Below, piece by piece: positions 36,481 through 46,662 of a DNA stretch of 64,000 nt. How positions within the stretch are numbered: position 1 is the first letter of the stretch; every line of letters begins with the position of its first letter. The notes beneath the pieces were generated by a model. It was not told where the DNA came from. It saw only the letters and a program-made list of their open reading frames with translations, and did not search any database. The stretch spans positions 1 through 64,000 of the forward strand of contig QANZ01020752.1 of assembly GCA_003254925.1 (NCBI GenBank), given 5' to 3'. The translations under genes and the position numbers were made by a program. The stretch is from Chamaecrista fasciculata. Lineage: Eukaryota > Streptophyta > Magnoliopsida > Fabales > Fabaceae.

Positions 36481-38754
36481 ATGACGCGGGGGAAACAGAA
36501 GATCGAAGCACAAAGACGAAACGCAGAGAAGAATCAGAAATCAAAGGGGTCTCAGCTCGAGGCCAGAGCCGTCGGCCTCAAAATCACCTGCCCCATCTGC
36601 AAGGTAATTCCCTATTCTTTTTTCACTCTCAGTTTGTTGACGGTGTTTATGAAATTGGTTTCTAATTAAGCTGTAATTTGAGTCACCGTTCGTTTTTTGT
36701 AGTTATTCTCAACTGTTTTCAGCGTTTGGGTATTTGTTTGTTGTGTCAATCGGTTGATTAGGACAATAATGAAATGCTTTCGTTTGTCTAGGTCGTTGAT
36801 TGTATTTTTGGAAATACCCTTGGTGTTTTTCTGATATTGAACGGTTACGGGTATTGATGGTGATTTGTGTCCTATACTTCTTGTACTCGAATTGTCCTTG
36901 TCGATCCCAAATCCCAATGGGTTGTTAGTGCATTTTGGATGTCACAAATACTGTTTTTTTTTTCTAAATATAATGTTCAATCCCACTTTGCCCTGGAGTT
37001 TGATTTCAAAACACTTGGTACACTTGGGACTTTATAGAACTATGTAGTGTTTTGCTTGCCTTTTAATTCTTCTTAAAATGGTGAAGAAACTTAACAAAAT
37101 CCTGCAACCAAGGTAAACAGAATATGCTGGGAGCTTGCTGGTTTTAGTTGTGAAAAATGTTAGTTTGTGAGCAAGTCATACTGCTATCTTTTTTTACAGA
37201 AGAGTTTCAGACGAAGGTTGTGCATGAATCATGAATGTATACGTCATTATTCTTAGTTTCATATAGTTATTGTGATTCTGGTGCACTATGTTCATTACAT
37301 CAGTTCAGTTTAAAAAATATGTCTAGAATGCAGTGACGGATGCTGATTGTTGGAGAGCCCCAGGTCCTTGAGGTTATATACATCAGGCAGCTGACATAGT
37401 TTTTGGTTATTAAACACTTCAAAGGTTCTTATTAAGAGATATACACAAGAAAAGTCAATCACAAAGAACCTAGGAGTTGGACAAGACAGCTTGTTTGATG
37501 TGTTATTATATGATCTCAAGTCTCAACATATAAACATTTGAATTTAGGCTTGTCTGTGCGTGGAAAAGAACGTGACACAGACTGTTAGGACAAAGAAATT
37601 GATGGGAAGGAGATAGATTTCTTTGTTTTGTTGTTTTTAATATCTAAAGGAGGGGAAGGGGAACGGCTTCCATCCTTTCCTTTTAAACTCACATTTTGTT
37701 CCATTGAAATGTCTCTCTTGTAATTTTTACAACTAAGAAGTGGCTAGTTTACATTCAAACTGTATTAATTATACCAGTATCTCAATGTTATATTGGAAAG
37801 TTGGAGCTTTAAACTCGATAAATTATATCCTCTTCCATTTTCATTTTATCCACTGCTTTTCAAAAACTTCTAAGATAGCCTAATTGAATCCTGACAAGTT
37901 TTTTTTTTTTTACAAGCATCAAAAGCCAAATTATATTATAAAAAAGCGAAAGGCACTTACAATCGTTCAGATAACACAAATTTAATAATACATGGAGCAG
38001 AATCTGTAAATAGTGTTGAACTAGGGAAACAAATAAAAGCGCAACTGATCCTATATGGAAAGTATCCTCAGGATGAAAAATACCATCGATCTTGGTGTTG
38101 CCAACATAACATTTACAATTATACTGCCTGCATAAGTAGTTTTCTTCCCGAATGAAGATGTCGTAAACTTCTCCATAAATTTGACGATAGATCGAAAGTT
38201 TTTCGGCATAGATGCTCAGATCCGAGTCGATCTAGGATTGGAATAATTCTTTGATAAAGAAAGAGTAGAACCAGAAATAGATCTGGAGAAAATCACCACC
38301 AAACTTGGGGGGACTGATCTGATTTATTAAAATGAAAAAGCAAAACAAAAAAAATTATAAGGGAGGAATTGTATTTCTAATTACAACTCCTCCCCTAAAA
38401 CTGAATCTGAAAAAGAAGAAGATGAATGGGAGAAGAAGAAATGCAGAGAAGCAGTTTGGGAGCGGAGCGACAATTTTTTACAAAATTTGAAGTTAAATCC
38501 TGACAAGTTAAGTTTAAAGCCTTGTAAAAATAACTTCTGTTTATATCTGGTGCAGACCACTCACTACTCTGTGTAAATGGTTTTACATAACATTTGCGTG
38601 TTTGTGGATTTGTTTTGTATCAGGATTTTCCTTCAGCCAGTTGTTATATAAACTTACATGCATATTCTCTTTCCAGGCCCTACTTGCAAATCAGAACCAG
38701 CTTGGGGATCATTATTCCTCCAAACATCCGAAGGAAAAACCTCCTGCTGAATAA
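36481..38754 (+). CDS. Small C2H2 zinc-finger protein, ZNF706/SERF-like, 2 exons, 66 aa
   Basis: A short basic protein with a SERF-like N-terminus and one zinc finger. Exons 36481-36603 (41 codons, phase 0) and 38677-38754 (25 codons plus stop), with donor AAGgtaatt and acceptor tttccag. The N-terminus MTRGKQKIEAQRRNAEKNQK is the 4F5/SERF motif; GSQLEARAVGLK follows; the finger is Cys37-x2-Cys40-x12-His53-x4-His58, ending SSKHPKEKPPAE. Length and layout match animal ZNF706 and small plant At2g23090-type proteins. The role is poorly known; animal ZNF706 has been linked to gene regulation and protein aggregation. The 2.1-kb intron carries a poly(A)-tailed retroposed insertion. The gene would be missed without joining the exons. 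Confidence 0.88.
36604..38676 (+). other. Intron of the ZNF706-like gene
   Basis: Donor gtaattcc at 36604 and acceptor ending at 38676. It includes the retroposed segment at 37901-38495 with its flanking 14-bp duplication. Frames within it are short and carry no recognisable protein, apart from the open frame described under the insertion. Confidence 0.85.
37887..38509 (-). mobile_element. Retroposed segment, poly(A) tail, 14-bp target duplication
   Basis: The 14 bases aatcctgacaagtt occur at 37887-37900 and again at 38496-38509. Directly inside the low copy is a T run (37899-37911), the poly(A) tail of a minus-strand insertion of about 595 bases. These are the marks of LINE-type reverse transcription. 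On the minus strand the last ~300 bases before the tail are open in one frame for about 105 codons (phrases IYGEVYDIFIREENYLC and CYVGNTKIDGIFHPED), after an in-frame stop. I do not recognise the protein. It could be a 5'-truncated LINE, a SINE-like unit or a retrocopy of a host or transposon mRNA. Confidence 0.7.
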
Positions 38755-39771
38755 GCTAGTGATTTTCTTCTATTTTGAGGAATTTGTGCAGATTTCTTTG
38801 TTTGTTTAGGTTGTCTAGTCGTGCCTCCATGCTTCTTATGTAATTCCCTGCCGTGCAAGCCAGATTGCAACTTATTTGGTTTTGTTAATATGAACTGATG
38901 TAAGATCTTGTAGCTTTTCTATAATGCCCATAATATTATCCTGATGTACCATATTACCAATGTTCACTCCTTGCAAAAAAAAAGAAGAAAAAAAAGAATT
39001 ATTAAGATGAAAATCCTATATATAAGGTAAGCCGAACAGGGTAATGTCAATTTCTTGTTTGTGATTGTAATCTACTCATGATCGATAAATAAGACTTTGA
39101 CATTCATTTTGTCCCTTAATCCCCCTATCTTGTATGTTATGTCTTTGGTTATTTGTCAAAAATTGTGTTTGCACTAATACATCCTACAAGCATCTAAACC
39201 TATTTTGTAAGGCTTTACTTCAGGGTGGGTTGGAGATTTTGTTGTTCATTGTTGATATACAGGATGATAATTTTGACAATCAAATAGAGAGATTAGTGTA
39301 AATGTAATTTGTATGATGAGTACTGTTGATGGGCAACTTTAAAAGGATTGCTTAATCCTAAAATGCAACATAATAGTGATACTCATGTTTTTTTTTGTTG
39401 GTTACAAAAAGTGATACTCATGTTTTGATTAGTGAAAATCAGGTATTTCAAGTTGAAATAAATTTAAATTTAAGTTAAATTAGATAAGTGATCTTAAATT
39501 GAACTAAATTAAAATTAAAGCACATAAGAGATAAGAGATAAAATAAAGAGATATCAAATTCAATTGAAAGCATCTCATATTTTAAAAAATCTCATGATAA
39601 CACTTTAAAAAAGGATCACAACACTCTCCTACGAGAAAAAAGGGGAGCATTTTCGACATAACTGAGTTAGGCATTTTGTTTAAAAAGATTAAATAAGATT
39701 CGTTAAATCTTTGTTATTAAATTTATGAATTGTAAATTAAATTTTAAAATTTGAACAAATTTACTTATACT

Positions 39772-40015
39772 TTTTTTTTTGTTACCCAAGGTATCCCAAC
39801 CCGATGGGCTAAGGACTAATCCTCCGCGAATCCAAGCTCCATTTAAGGGTTTGCCGCTGGCCAATTGGTTGCTGCATACACAAGGCGGGGATCGAACCCC
39901 CGACACTTACTTAAACGACCTAGTGAGCTAACCACTAGACCAACCAAACTTAGTTTTTTTTTTTTTTNTTGCTTAAACGACCTAGTGAGCTAACCATTAG
40001 ACCAACCAAACTTAG
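39772..40015 (-). mobile_element. tRNA-derived SINE with 11-bp target duplication
   Basis: Read on the minus strand it starts with a tRNA-like head (TGGTCTAGTGGTTAGCTC, then Pol III box B GGTTCGATCC at 39898-39889), continues with an unrelated body ending GGGATACCTTGGGTAAC, and finishes in an A run (T run 39771-39780). Flanks are ttacttatact (39761-39771) and ttagttatact (40016-40026), an 11-bp duplication with one change. About 46 bases of the head are present twice (39910-39955 and 39972-40017) on either side of the N at 39968, so the true element is probably near 185 bases. Resembles the plant Au-type SINEs. Confidence 0.8.
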
Positions 40016-40184
40016 TTAGTTATACTCTTTTTCATCATTACTCACATAAGAAAGTATTACGGAATATAAAATACTTCCAATAACAAAAATAACTGATCGT
40101 ATATAATTTCAATTTTAACTATTTTCGGTTTTGGTTTTTTTGTCAACATATACAGATATACTACCTTTTTAGCTTATTTCAATA

Positions 40185-40705
40185 AGGCCAAAGTCTCAAA
40201 TTAGTCCCTTATGTTTGGGATAGATTTCAAATTGGCCTCTAATCTTTCATTTGTTTCAGGTTGGTACTATATGTTTCCATGATATTTTAAATTGATCTCA
40301 CAATTACTTTTGAAACGCGATTTGACTTCATTTGCTAGCGATCTTAACTGAGTTGAGAAAGAACTCTTCAAGAGTTAACACATAGTTTCAAATTTGTCGC
40401 ATTCAGACTTCAAACGAAAGAGATATAATCAATTTTACTTGTTTGACCGTGAAATAAGTTACCCATTTTTTGAATTTGATTTGACGCTGTTTGTTCATGG
40501 TCCCAAAATACTCGTAAACAAAAATTTGTAACTTTGAATTCGTCATATTTGAGCTTGAAATAAGAGATATATGACCATATTAAGTATTTTTAAGACCAAT
40601 TTGAAATATCATGAAATATATAGGTCCAATTTGAAATAAATGAAAGATAAGTGACCAATTTAAAACCTACCCCATACATAAGGGACCAATATGAGACTTT
40701 GGCCT
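40185..40705. mobile_element. Non-autonomous DNA transposon with ~115-bp TIRs
   Basis: The left end (aggccaaagtctcaaatta) and the reverse complement of the right end (aggccaaagtctcatattg) align over about 115 bases at roughly 80% by eye. Total length is 521 bp, non-coding. The flanking heptamers are identical: ttcaata at 40178-40184 and 40706-40712. Architecture, terminal aggc(c)aaa and duplication length match the element at 1169-1747. Confidence 0.82.
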
Positions 40706-40817
40706 TTCAATAAAAAGTCTGTTATTTTATTTTTATTTTGATGAACGTCTACGATGGGTTTTGTTTTTTAATCCAAGTCTACGATGGGTTGGCCTTACTT
40801 TATTTTTGAGTTTTGAA

Positions 40818-40906
40818 CTATAAAGTTGAATAAGAAACCAGCTTTATACTAGCGCAAAAGATCCGCCTTCTGTGTTGTGTGCGTCTCTCTCTCTTGCCTA
40901 GGGTTT
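40818..40906 (+). promoter_or_regulatory. Candidate core promoter and telo-box of the PIA gene
   Basis: ctataaag at 40818-40825 is TATA-like. About 45-70 bases later comes a pyrimidine tract (gtctctctctctt) and tagggttt at 40899-40906, the telo-box sequence often found near starts of growth-linked plant genes. A second tagggttt occurs at 41061-41068. The start site is inferred only. Confidence 0.35.
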
Positions 40907-41422
40907 CATATTGGCAGAAACGAGTGAGCGACCACCGAATTTCTCTATGATCTCGCCGAACGCTCTCTTTAATCAAATCAGGATTCATCTAATTCCCTAT
41001 CGTATCATACTCCTTCTCCTAAGCGGTATCTAATTCCTCCAACAACCTATAATTACGTGTTAGGGTTTCGATTCAATTATGATTAAAATCTCTTCTCCCT
41101 TCATCGGTTCTGTTCTAATCTCTCAGAATCTTCGTGCTTTCGGTCCTGGTTTGAATCCTTTCTCACCTTATTGCGTGGCTCATCATTCCGTTGCCTCTCG
41201 CTAATTTCATCGTCCATTACTTTTTTGCTAGTAGGAATTTCTCATGTAAATCGGTGACCCTTTGATCACTGGGAGTCTATTGTTGTTAATTCTGTATTAA
41301 CGAGAATAGGAGTTTGTCAACGTTCTTGACGATATCTTGGTGTTCCGAAACCCTATACGCTTTTGGTCATTGCTATTCAATTTCTGCGCTGTCATTGATT
41401 ATCTAGATTGTTGTTGAACGAT

Positions 41423-43882
41423 ATGCCCCAGGAGCAGCTAGGCTCCTTGAAAAGGAGCTTGTCGAGAAGGCGCTCCCTAAGGTCTGGATCAGATACGGAT
41501 GACAGGGGGTGGACGTCACTCCATGTTTGCGCTCGAAAAGGGGATCTCAAAGTGGTGAGTTGAATCCCTTAGTCCTTCACTCTCTGGATTCATTTTTATG
41601 TGCATTTTGTATAATACTTCACACTTCTTTCATCCGCAATTCTAATATTTACGGATATCAATTGGCGTGTACGCACTTCCTGTGATGATTAAAACGAAAG
41701 TCACCAAGAAACTAGAAAGAACATAAAAACTGCTATATTTTGATGGAATTGCGTTTTGGATCATTCTAGATTCCTTTCTATTGAAAGTTTGAAACCCAAA
41801 GTCATCAGCTCCCTGCCTGATAAGTGATAACTATGTTATTGTTAGACTGTGTTGTTAAAAGACAGACTCATATGAAGTTATTATTAATAGGTTGACCATT
41901 AAAAATATGTGAAAGTGTCTAGAAATTTTACATAACCCAATCATGTGAGAGGGAATATGAAGACAACTTGTTAAAGATGTGCATGCTATGATTGGTGAAT
42001 GAAACCTTGCCTACTTTTTTTCCAAAGCATAATTCTTACTTACTCTTGGTATATTGAATGATCCCGTGCATCGTATGCCTTGTTTCTTTAGTACTCATAA
42101 ATATCAGTTGAAACCTCACCACATGGATTTATACTGTTTCTCTATTTATCTATCTATCTCTCACTCACTCCCTCCCACTTTCCATCTTTTTTTTATTTGG
42201 ATTTATGTTTATAAATGATAACCAGTCTAAAATACATTGGGTCCTATCCTACTTATTTACCTTTCATATATTTCCTTCTTCTATGTAGCATTTTTCTTAT
42301 AATATTAGGTGTATTGCCACGTGCCTCTGCTCATAAATTATACCGATCTTCACTTATTGTTATAAATGTATTTTCAAATTCTGTTGAATGTTGGGTGATC
42401 TGCCTGCGACAATTGAAAAATTGTGGGTCTGTTAGGGATGTAGAATTAGAGAAGGTTAAATGATATTGAAGATAGATGTGTATGTATGGGGTGCTTGGAA
42501 ATAGAGATGGGCTTTTAATAAGTTGAAATTGGAAGCCATGTTATTTTATTCAGCTAGTGTGGTGTTGTCAATTTTTAACTTCTCGTTCAGAACCATTCTT
42601 CTGTAGAGTTATGGTGTACCGAGTAATTTTCACTTATTTTGGGAAAATTAATGATTTGGTTCCTAAAATATCAATATCCTTGCTGCTTGGTTTTCCAAAG
42701 ATAGAGTCAATAAATTAAGTGTCCTAACTCTTAACTAATCATTTGATTGCAATCAAAGTGGCCCCTTATATTAAGCAAAATCATGCAACTGACTAGCTGA
42801 CATGGCATAAAAGGGAACTCTTGTGGCCATTAACTGGTCGTCTCTGGACTGAGCTAAGGTGTCATTCTCCTTCAGTTGGTTTTCTGCCCAATATTCTTAG
42901 GCCTACTTGGTTTAGGAAGATGATAAAAATTAGTGGGCAAAATGATTTCGTTTGGGAGAAAGTGACACCTTGGTAAATCTAAATCCTTATTTAATAATCA
43001 CATGGGCTCTCACTTAGGTCACATTAGATAGTTTGTTAAGTGACTATAACTGGGAAGTTTATTTTGGAGGACTTCATTGGTAGAAAAGTGATTTTGAAGG
43101 ATTAATTATTAATCTATTATCTTTTTTTTTCCTTAAATTATTTTGGCTCTAATTTGGTTCTGAGTTTAGATAAATTTTTGTCATTATTATTCACTTCTCA
43201 GTTTAGAAAATGAGTGTACAACTTTTTCTGCTAATTACTTTAAAACATAATATATTTTCTCATTGAGTAGATGAGTTGTGAACCTCAAAAATTAATTGAG
43301 AACTTATTACAACAACAACAACCAAAGCCTTTTCAAATCTGTCATATTATGTTACTTTTAGGCATTTACTAACAGCAATGCTGAACAGGTTAAGAAACTT
43401 CTCGACGAGGGAATGGATGTAAATGTGGTTGCATGGGGCCCAAAATCGAAAGGTGTGACCCCTCTACACCTTGCTGCTGAAGGTGGCCACCTTGAAGTGA
43501 TGGATGAATTGCTTGAACGGGGTGCTGACATTGATGCCAGGACAAAGGGTGCTTGTGGCTGTATGTTAATCCGTGCTCCCTATGCGGCTTCATTTTCTTT
43601 GTTGCACATTTGATGTACAATGAATTACCAATTTTGTTTCTAACGATGATGTTCTTTAAACCAGGGACACCACTCCATATTGCAGCTAAAGAAAGGAGGA
43701 GGGCAGCGGTGAAATTCTTGATAGAGAATGGAGCGTTTTTGCCGCCTGATATGGATGATAGCAGATTTAATCCCCCTCTTCACTATTGCCCTCGACTTGA
43801 ATGGGCCTATGAGGAAATGAAGCGACTTCGAGACAACGATAATTCGTCGTATGGGGATACTTCTTGCAGCTCAGAAAGCTAA
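41423..43882 (+). CDS. PIA1/PIA2: Phytochrome-interacting ankyrin-repeat protein, 3 exons, 173 aa
   Basis: A small soluble ankyrin protein of the PIA1/PIA2 group, which binds phytochrome A in Arabidopsis and affects light-regulated pigment genes. Exons 41423-41554, 43389-43560 and 43665-43882 (phases 0 and 1; the split codon is TGG) give 173 residues (Arabidopsis about 175). A basic Ser-rich N-terminus (KRSLSRRRSLRSGS) precedes three ankyrin units: DRGWTSLHVCARKGDLKVV (28-45), GVTPLHLAAEGGHLEVM, and CGWTPLHIAAKERRRAAVKF. The signature DVNVVAWGPKSKG lies between units 1 and 2. The tail RFNPPLHYCPRLEWAYEEMK and Ser-rich end DTSCSSES are typical of the family. Several bases of frame at the exon 2/3 junction read on into intron, but the spliced form restores the repeat exactly. 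PIA1 and PIA2 cannot be told apart by eye. Confidence 0.93.
41555..43388 (+). other. Intron 1 of the PIA gene
   Basis: Donor GTGgtgagt at 41555 and acceptor gaacag ending at 43388. AT-rich, with no exon-like frame; the ankyrin consensus is continuous across the joint. Phrases such as gatttggttcctaaaatatc (42653 on) look like a decayed transposon. Confidence 0.8.
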
Positions 43883-45534
43883 AACATGTTCTTCAGGGGT
43901 TCTCTGGGCGATGCTTTGTCTGTTTTAATTCCCATCTATCTGGAGTGAATTAATGGAAAACTATAAACAAAACATGTCTGCTATGTAATATATGCCTATG
44001 ACTTTATGTCATTGTTGTTTCATTAGACCAAAACAGACTTGAGGGTTGCGCCATCTTTTCCTGTTCGGGGGATGTGTTAATGTCTGTGTTCAATGAATGC
44101 TTGCTTTATGTGGCTGTATCGGAACAATACTAAATGTTAATGTTGTATTGTGCGTCGGTTTATAAGAGCTCTTGTCTCTGAAGTTATTTTCTTTACTTTT
44201 CTATATCTAGTAAAAGGACGAGACTGAGGCTTTACATAATGAATTCTTGTTGTGTATCAGGGAAAAAAAAAGAATTCTGGTTAAGTCTAAATAATTGATG
44301 GATTGTCATTTAATTTAAAGGTTGAATGAGTTCATGTTAAATTATACATATAGAAAATTAAACTAACATCTTTTTCTTTATAATTTTACTTGTCTTTCGG
44401 GTTAAATTATACATATAGAAAATTAAACTAACACCTTTTATTCATTTGTAAATTTATATTAGTTCTTTATTTTTAAAAAATATGAAATTATTTAAGCATA
44501 TTTATTCCTTTCTTCCCGAATTTAAGCATTTTTTATTCAAACTAAGAGCCGTGTCGAGTTTTCATAATAATTAAACTATTTTAAAAATTATAATTCCTTT
44601 AAATGTAAAATGTTTTTGCTAAACATGATATTAAAGGAAAACAATAAAACAAATTTTAATCGGAGATATATTAAATGTAATTTAATCAACTTTTGAGTTT
44701 CGAATGGAAATAGACGACTAAAACAAAAATATGTGTACGAAAAGAAGCGATGGATTATGAAAAAGGGCTTGTTTGGCGTTGTACCAAATTGGATTTGGCA
44801 AATGAAATATGAGCCACACAGACTAACCCATGTTTGTTGTCTAAAAATTAATGACCGTCGACAGCTGGAGGAGAGCTCACGGCATTTGTTCTCTTAAATG
44901 TGAAAAGGAAGTGAAATCAATAAGGTATTTGTCAATTAAATAAATAAATAAGGCAAACAATAGTAAAAACCTTTTTTTTTCTCACTGGTTAGTTTTTAGT
45001 TTTTACACTGACCGCTCATCAAGTGGTTGAAACTTGAACTACACTTGGGGGCCTTAGGGAGGTTCTAGGTGTATTAGGAACAAACAATGAATTAAATTCT
45101 TGTCAGCTTTTGGGAACAAAAACACCGGTTTGCTATCGTTTCATTCATGAATACAACTTCTCTTTTTTTTGTTTTCATGGGAACTTTGAGCAAAAACCCC
45201 CCGAAGTAAAAAAGGAAAGTTTAGGCATTTCAATATTTTGGGGAATTTCTTATTTCCCACGTCTACTTCCTGCTATTCGGGTATTTCCATTTTCCAAATT
45301 CCAACCCACAATATTAATCCGTATCGTCCTTATCCTTCCCTTTCCACCACACATCCACTACTTGACAAATTTTCACTTTCAGCCTTTCACGGATTCCCCA
45401 GACAACACAAATAATCCCCAAAAGGCCAAAATAACAAATTTCATTCAAACATTAAAAAAATAACTTTTATATATCAAACAAAAATCTATTTCTGAAGCAA
45501 AAAACAAAAAAAAAATTAAAATCTCCGTCTTCGA
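43883..45534. other. Convergent spacer between PIA and the F-box gene
   Basis: 3' UTR of PIA (to about 44200), then AT-rich spacer. A 33-base phrase beginning gttaaattatacatatag occurs twice, at 44336-44368 and 44401-44433. A 117-codon frame at 45110-45463 has an AT-driven composition and no recognisable domain. Nothing else is seen. Confidence 0.5.
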
Positions 45535-46662
45535 TCAAAGTACCGGCATCCTCGGCAAAACTTGAACCGCCACGGCTTCAAATCCCGGCGGCAAGTCCAC
45601 AACCCACATCCTCGGCGGCGCCGCCGTGACATCGACGACGGATATCCCGGCGCCGGAAACTACACAAAGCCTACCGGCTTCCGCCACCAATTGCTCCGCC
45701 CCTCTGAATCTTTGAGACTCCATAACGTGGTCCCAAGAATCCCTGTGTTGGTCGTACTTTCTCAGAACACCGTCGGCTTCATCTACACCGTACATCACAT
45801 CTTCATCCATGGCGGCCACTGGTCCCCTCCACCCCCAAAGCATTCCCTCCCTCATCTCCTGCCACGTGTCCCTATCCACGTCATAGACGACCCCTTCCTT
45901 CGCTTTCACATTCACCAAGCACACCTTCCCTCTCCATCCAACGGCGTCCATGGCTTCACGGCTGAATCTTCCGTGCTTCAGATCCCTCTTTTTCTCCCAC
46001 GCGCCGCCGCGTAGATCCCACTTCTCCAGCGATCTCGCCACGTCGATTGAAAAGTGAGTCCCCACGCCACTCGCGACGTACACGCACCCTCGTGACGCTC
46101 CCAAACCGCACCATCTTCTAGGGTTTGGGAGCGAAGGTCCGAAGCTCCAGGTTCGGGAGATAGGGTTGAAGATTAAAGGGCGAGAGAGCGCGGGGTGGAG
46201 GTTGTGAGTGGTGCCGGCGAGGAGGATTAGGTTTCCGGCGACGGCGACGGATTGGATTGGGAGGTTGCGGGAGAGGAAGGAAGGGTGGTGCCGGAGGAGG
46301 AGGAGGAGCGGCGGCGGCGGAGGAGGGAGGGATTGCCACGTGGAGGAGATTGGATCGAAGGCGGAGATTTGGACGGAATTGGAAGACCGGTGACGGTGGA
46401 GGGAATACGGCGGCGGAGGAGAGGGAGAGAGGACGGCGTAGAGAGAGAGGAAAGGAGGGAAGGAAGGAGAATAGAGAAGGCGGCGCCATGAGAGAGAGAC
46501 GGAGAAGAGAATTGAAGGATGCCGGAGATGAGAGAGACAGAGTTGGGCTATGTCGTCGGGAAGACCAGGGATCAGAGCTTGTTCATTATGATTATGATCA
46601 TCATGACGACGATGATTCAGCTTTTGACGTCTGGAAGATGGGGATGTGGGTGTGTTAGCCAT
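45535..46662 (-). CDS. F-box/kelch-repeat protein, SKIP25/KUF1-like, single exon, 375 aa
   Basis: A substrate adaptor of SCF ubiquitin ligases: the N-terminal F-box recruits SKP1 and the kelch propeller binds the target. The intronless frame is 375 residues. F-box about 31-76: PGLPDDIAQLCLSHLRHPS then SVSLSWRRLLYSPSFPPFLS. Kelch units follow (LIFNPISRTWSFGPSLPNPR at 163-182, RGCVYVASGVGTHF at 191-204, VVYDVDRDTWQEM, LRKYDQHRDSWDHV). The phrase order GRFSREAMDAVGWRGKVCLVNVK and WGWRGPVAAMDEDVMYGVDE is characteristic of the SKIP25/KUF1 group; KUF1 is induced by karrikin and light in Arabidopsis. Low-complexity His, Pro and Leu runs (111-125) reflect GC-rich DNA. The position near FEI1 and SH3P1 parallels KUF1 (At1g31350) in Arabidopsis, which favours KUF1. 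The symbol is left blank because the protein alone does not settle it. Confidence 0.9.
   Translation of the reverse strand: MANTPTSPSSRRQKLNHRRHDDHNHNEQALIPGLPDDIAQLCLSHLRHPSILFSVSLSWRRLLYSPSFPPFLSLYAVLSPSPPPPYSLHRHRSSNSVQISAFDPISSTWQSLPPPPPPLLLLLRHHPSFLSRNLPIQSVAVAGNLILLAGTTHNLHPALSRPLIFNPISRTWSFGPSLPNPRRWCGLGASRGCVYVASGVGTHFSIDVARSLEKWDLRGGAWEKKRDLKHGRFSREAMDAVGWRGKVCLVNVKAKEGVVYDVDRDTWQEMREGMLWGWRGPVAAMDEDVMYGVDEADGVLRKYDQHRDSWDHVMESQRFRGAEQLVAEAGRLCVVSGAGISVVDVTAAPPRMWVVDLPPGFEAVAVQVLPRMPVL

Larger units (their letters stand above)
38755..40817. other. Intergenic region with SINE and long-TIR element
   Basis: 3' UTR of the ZNF706-like gene (to about 38960), then AT-rich spacer, the SINE at 39772-40015 and the DNA element at 40185-40705. 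No gene is seen. Confidence 0.6.

Noticed and set aside
39870-39960. Possible tRNA gene (box B and A-like sequences)
   Set aside because: No full cloverleaf or anticodon arm by eye; A tail and target duplication show a SINE.
45110-45463. 117-codon plus-strand frame between PIA and the F-box gene
   Set aside because: Low-complexity, AT-driven composition, no homology recalled, and no promoter-like or GC shift.
46208-46658. Long open frames on the plus strand opposite the F-box gene (61-133 codons)
   Set aside because: They are antisense shadows of a GC-rich single-exon gene with Pro/Leu/His runs; composition (Arg/Gly/Glu repeats) is the mirror of that bias and no domain is visible.
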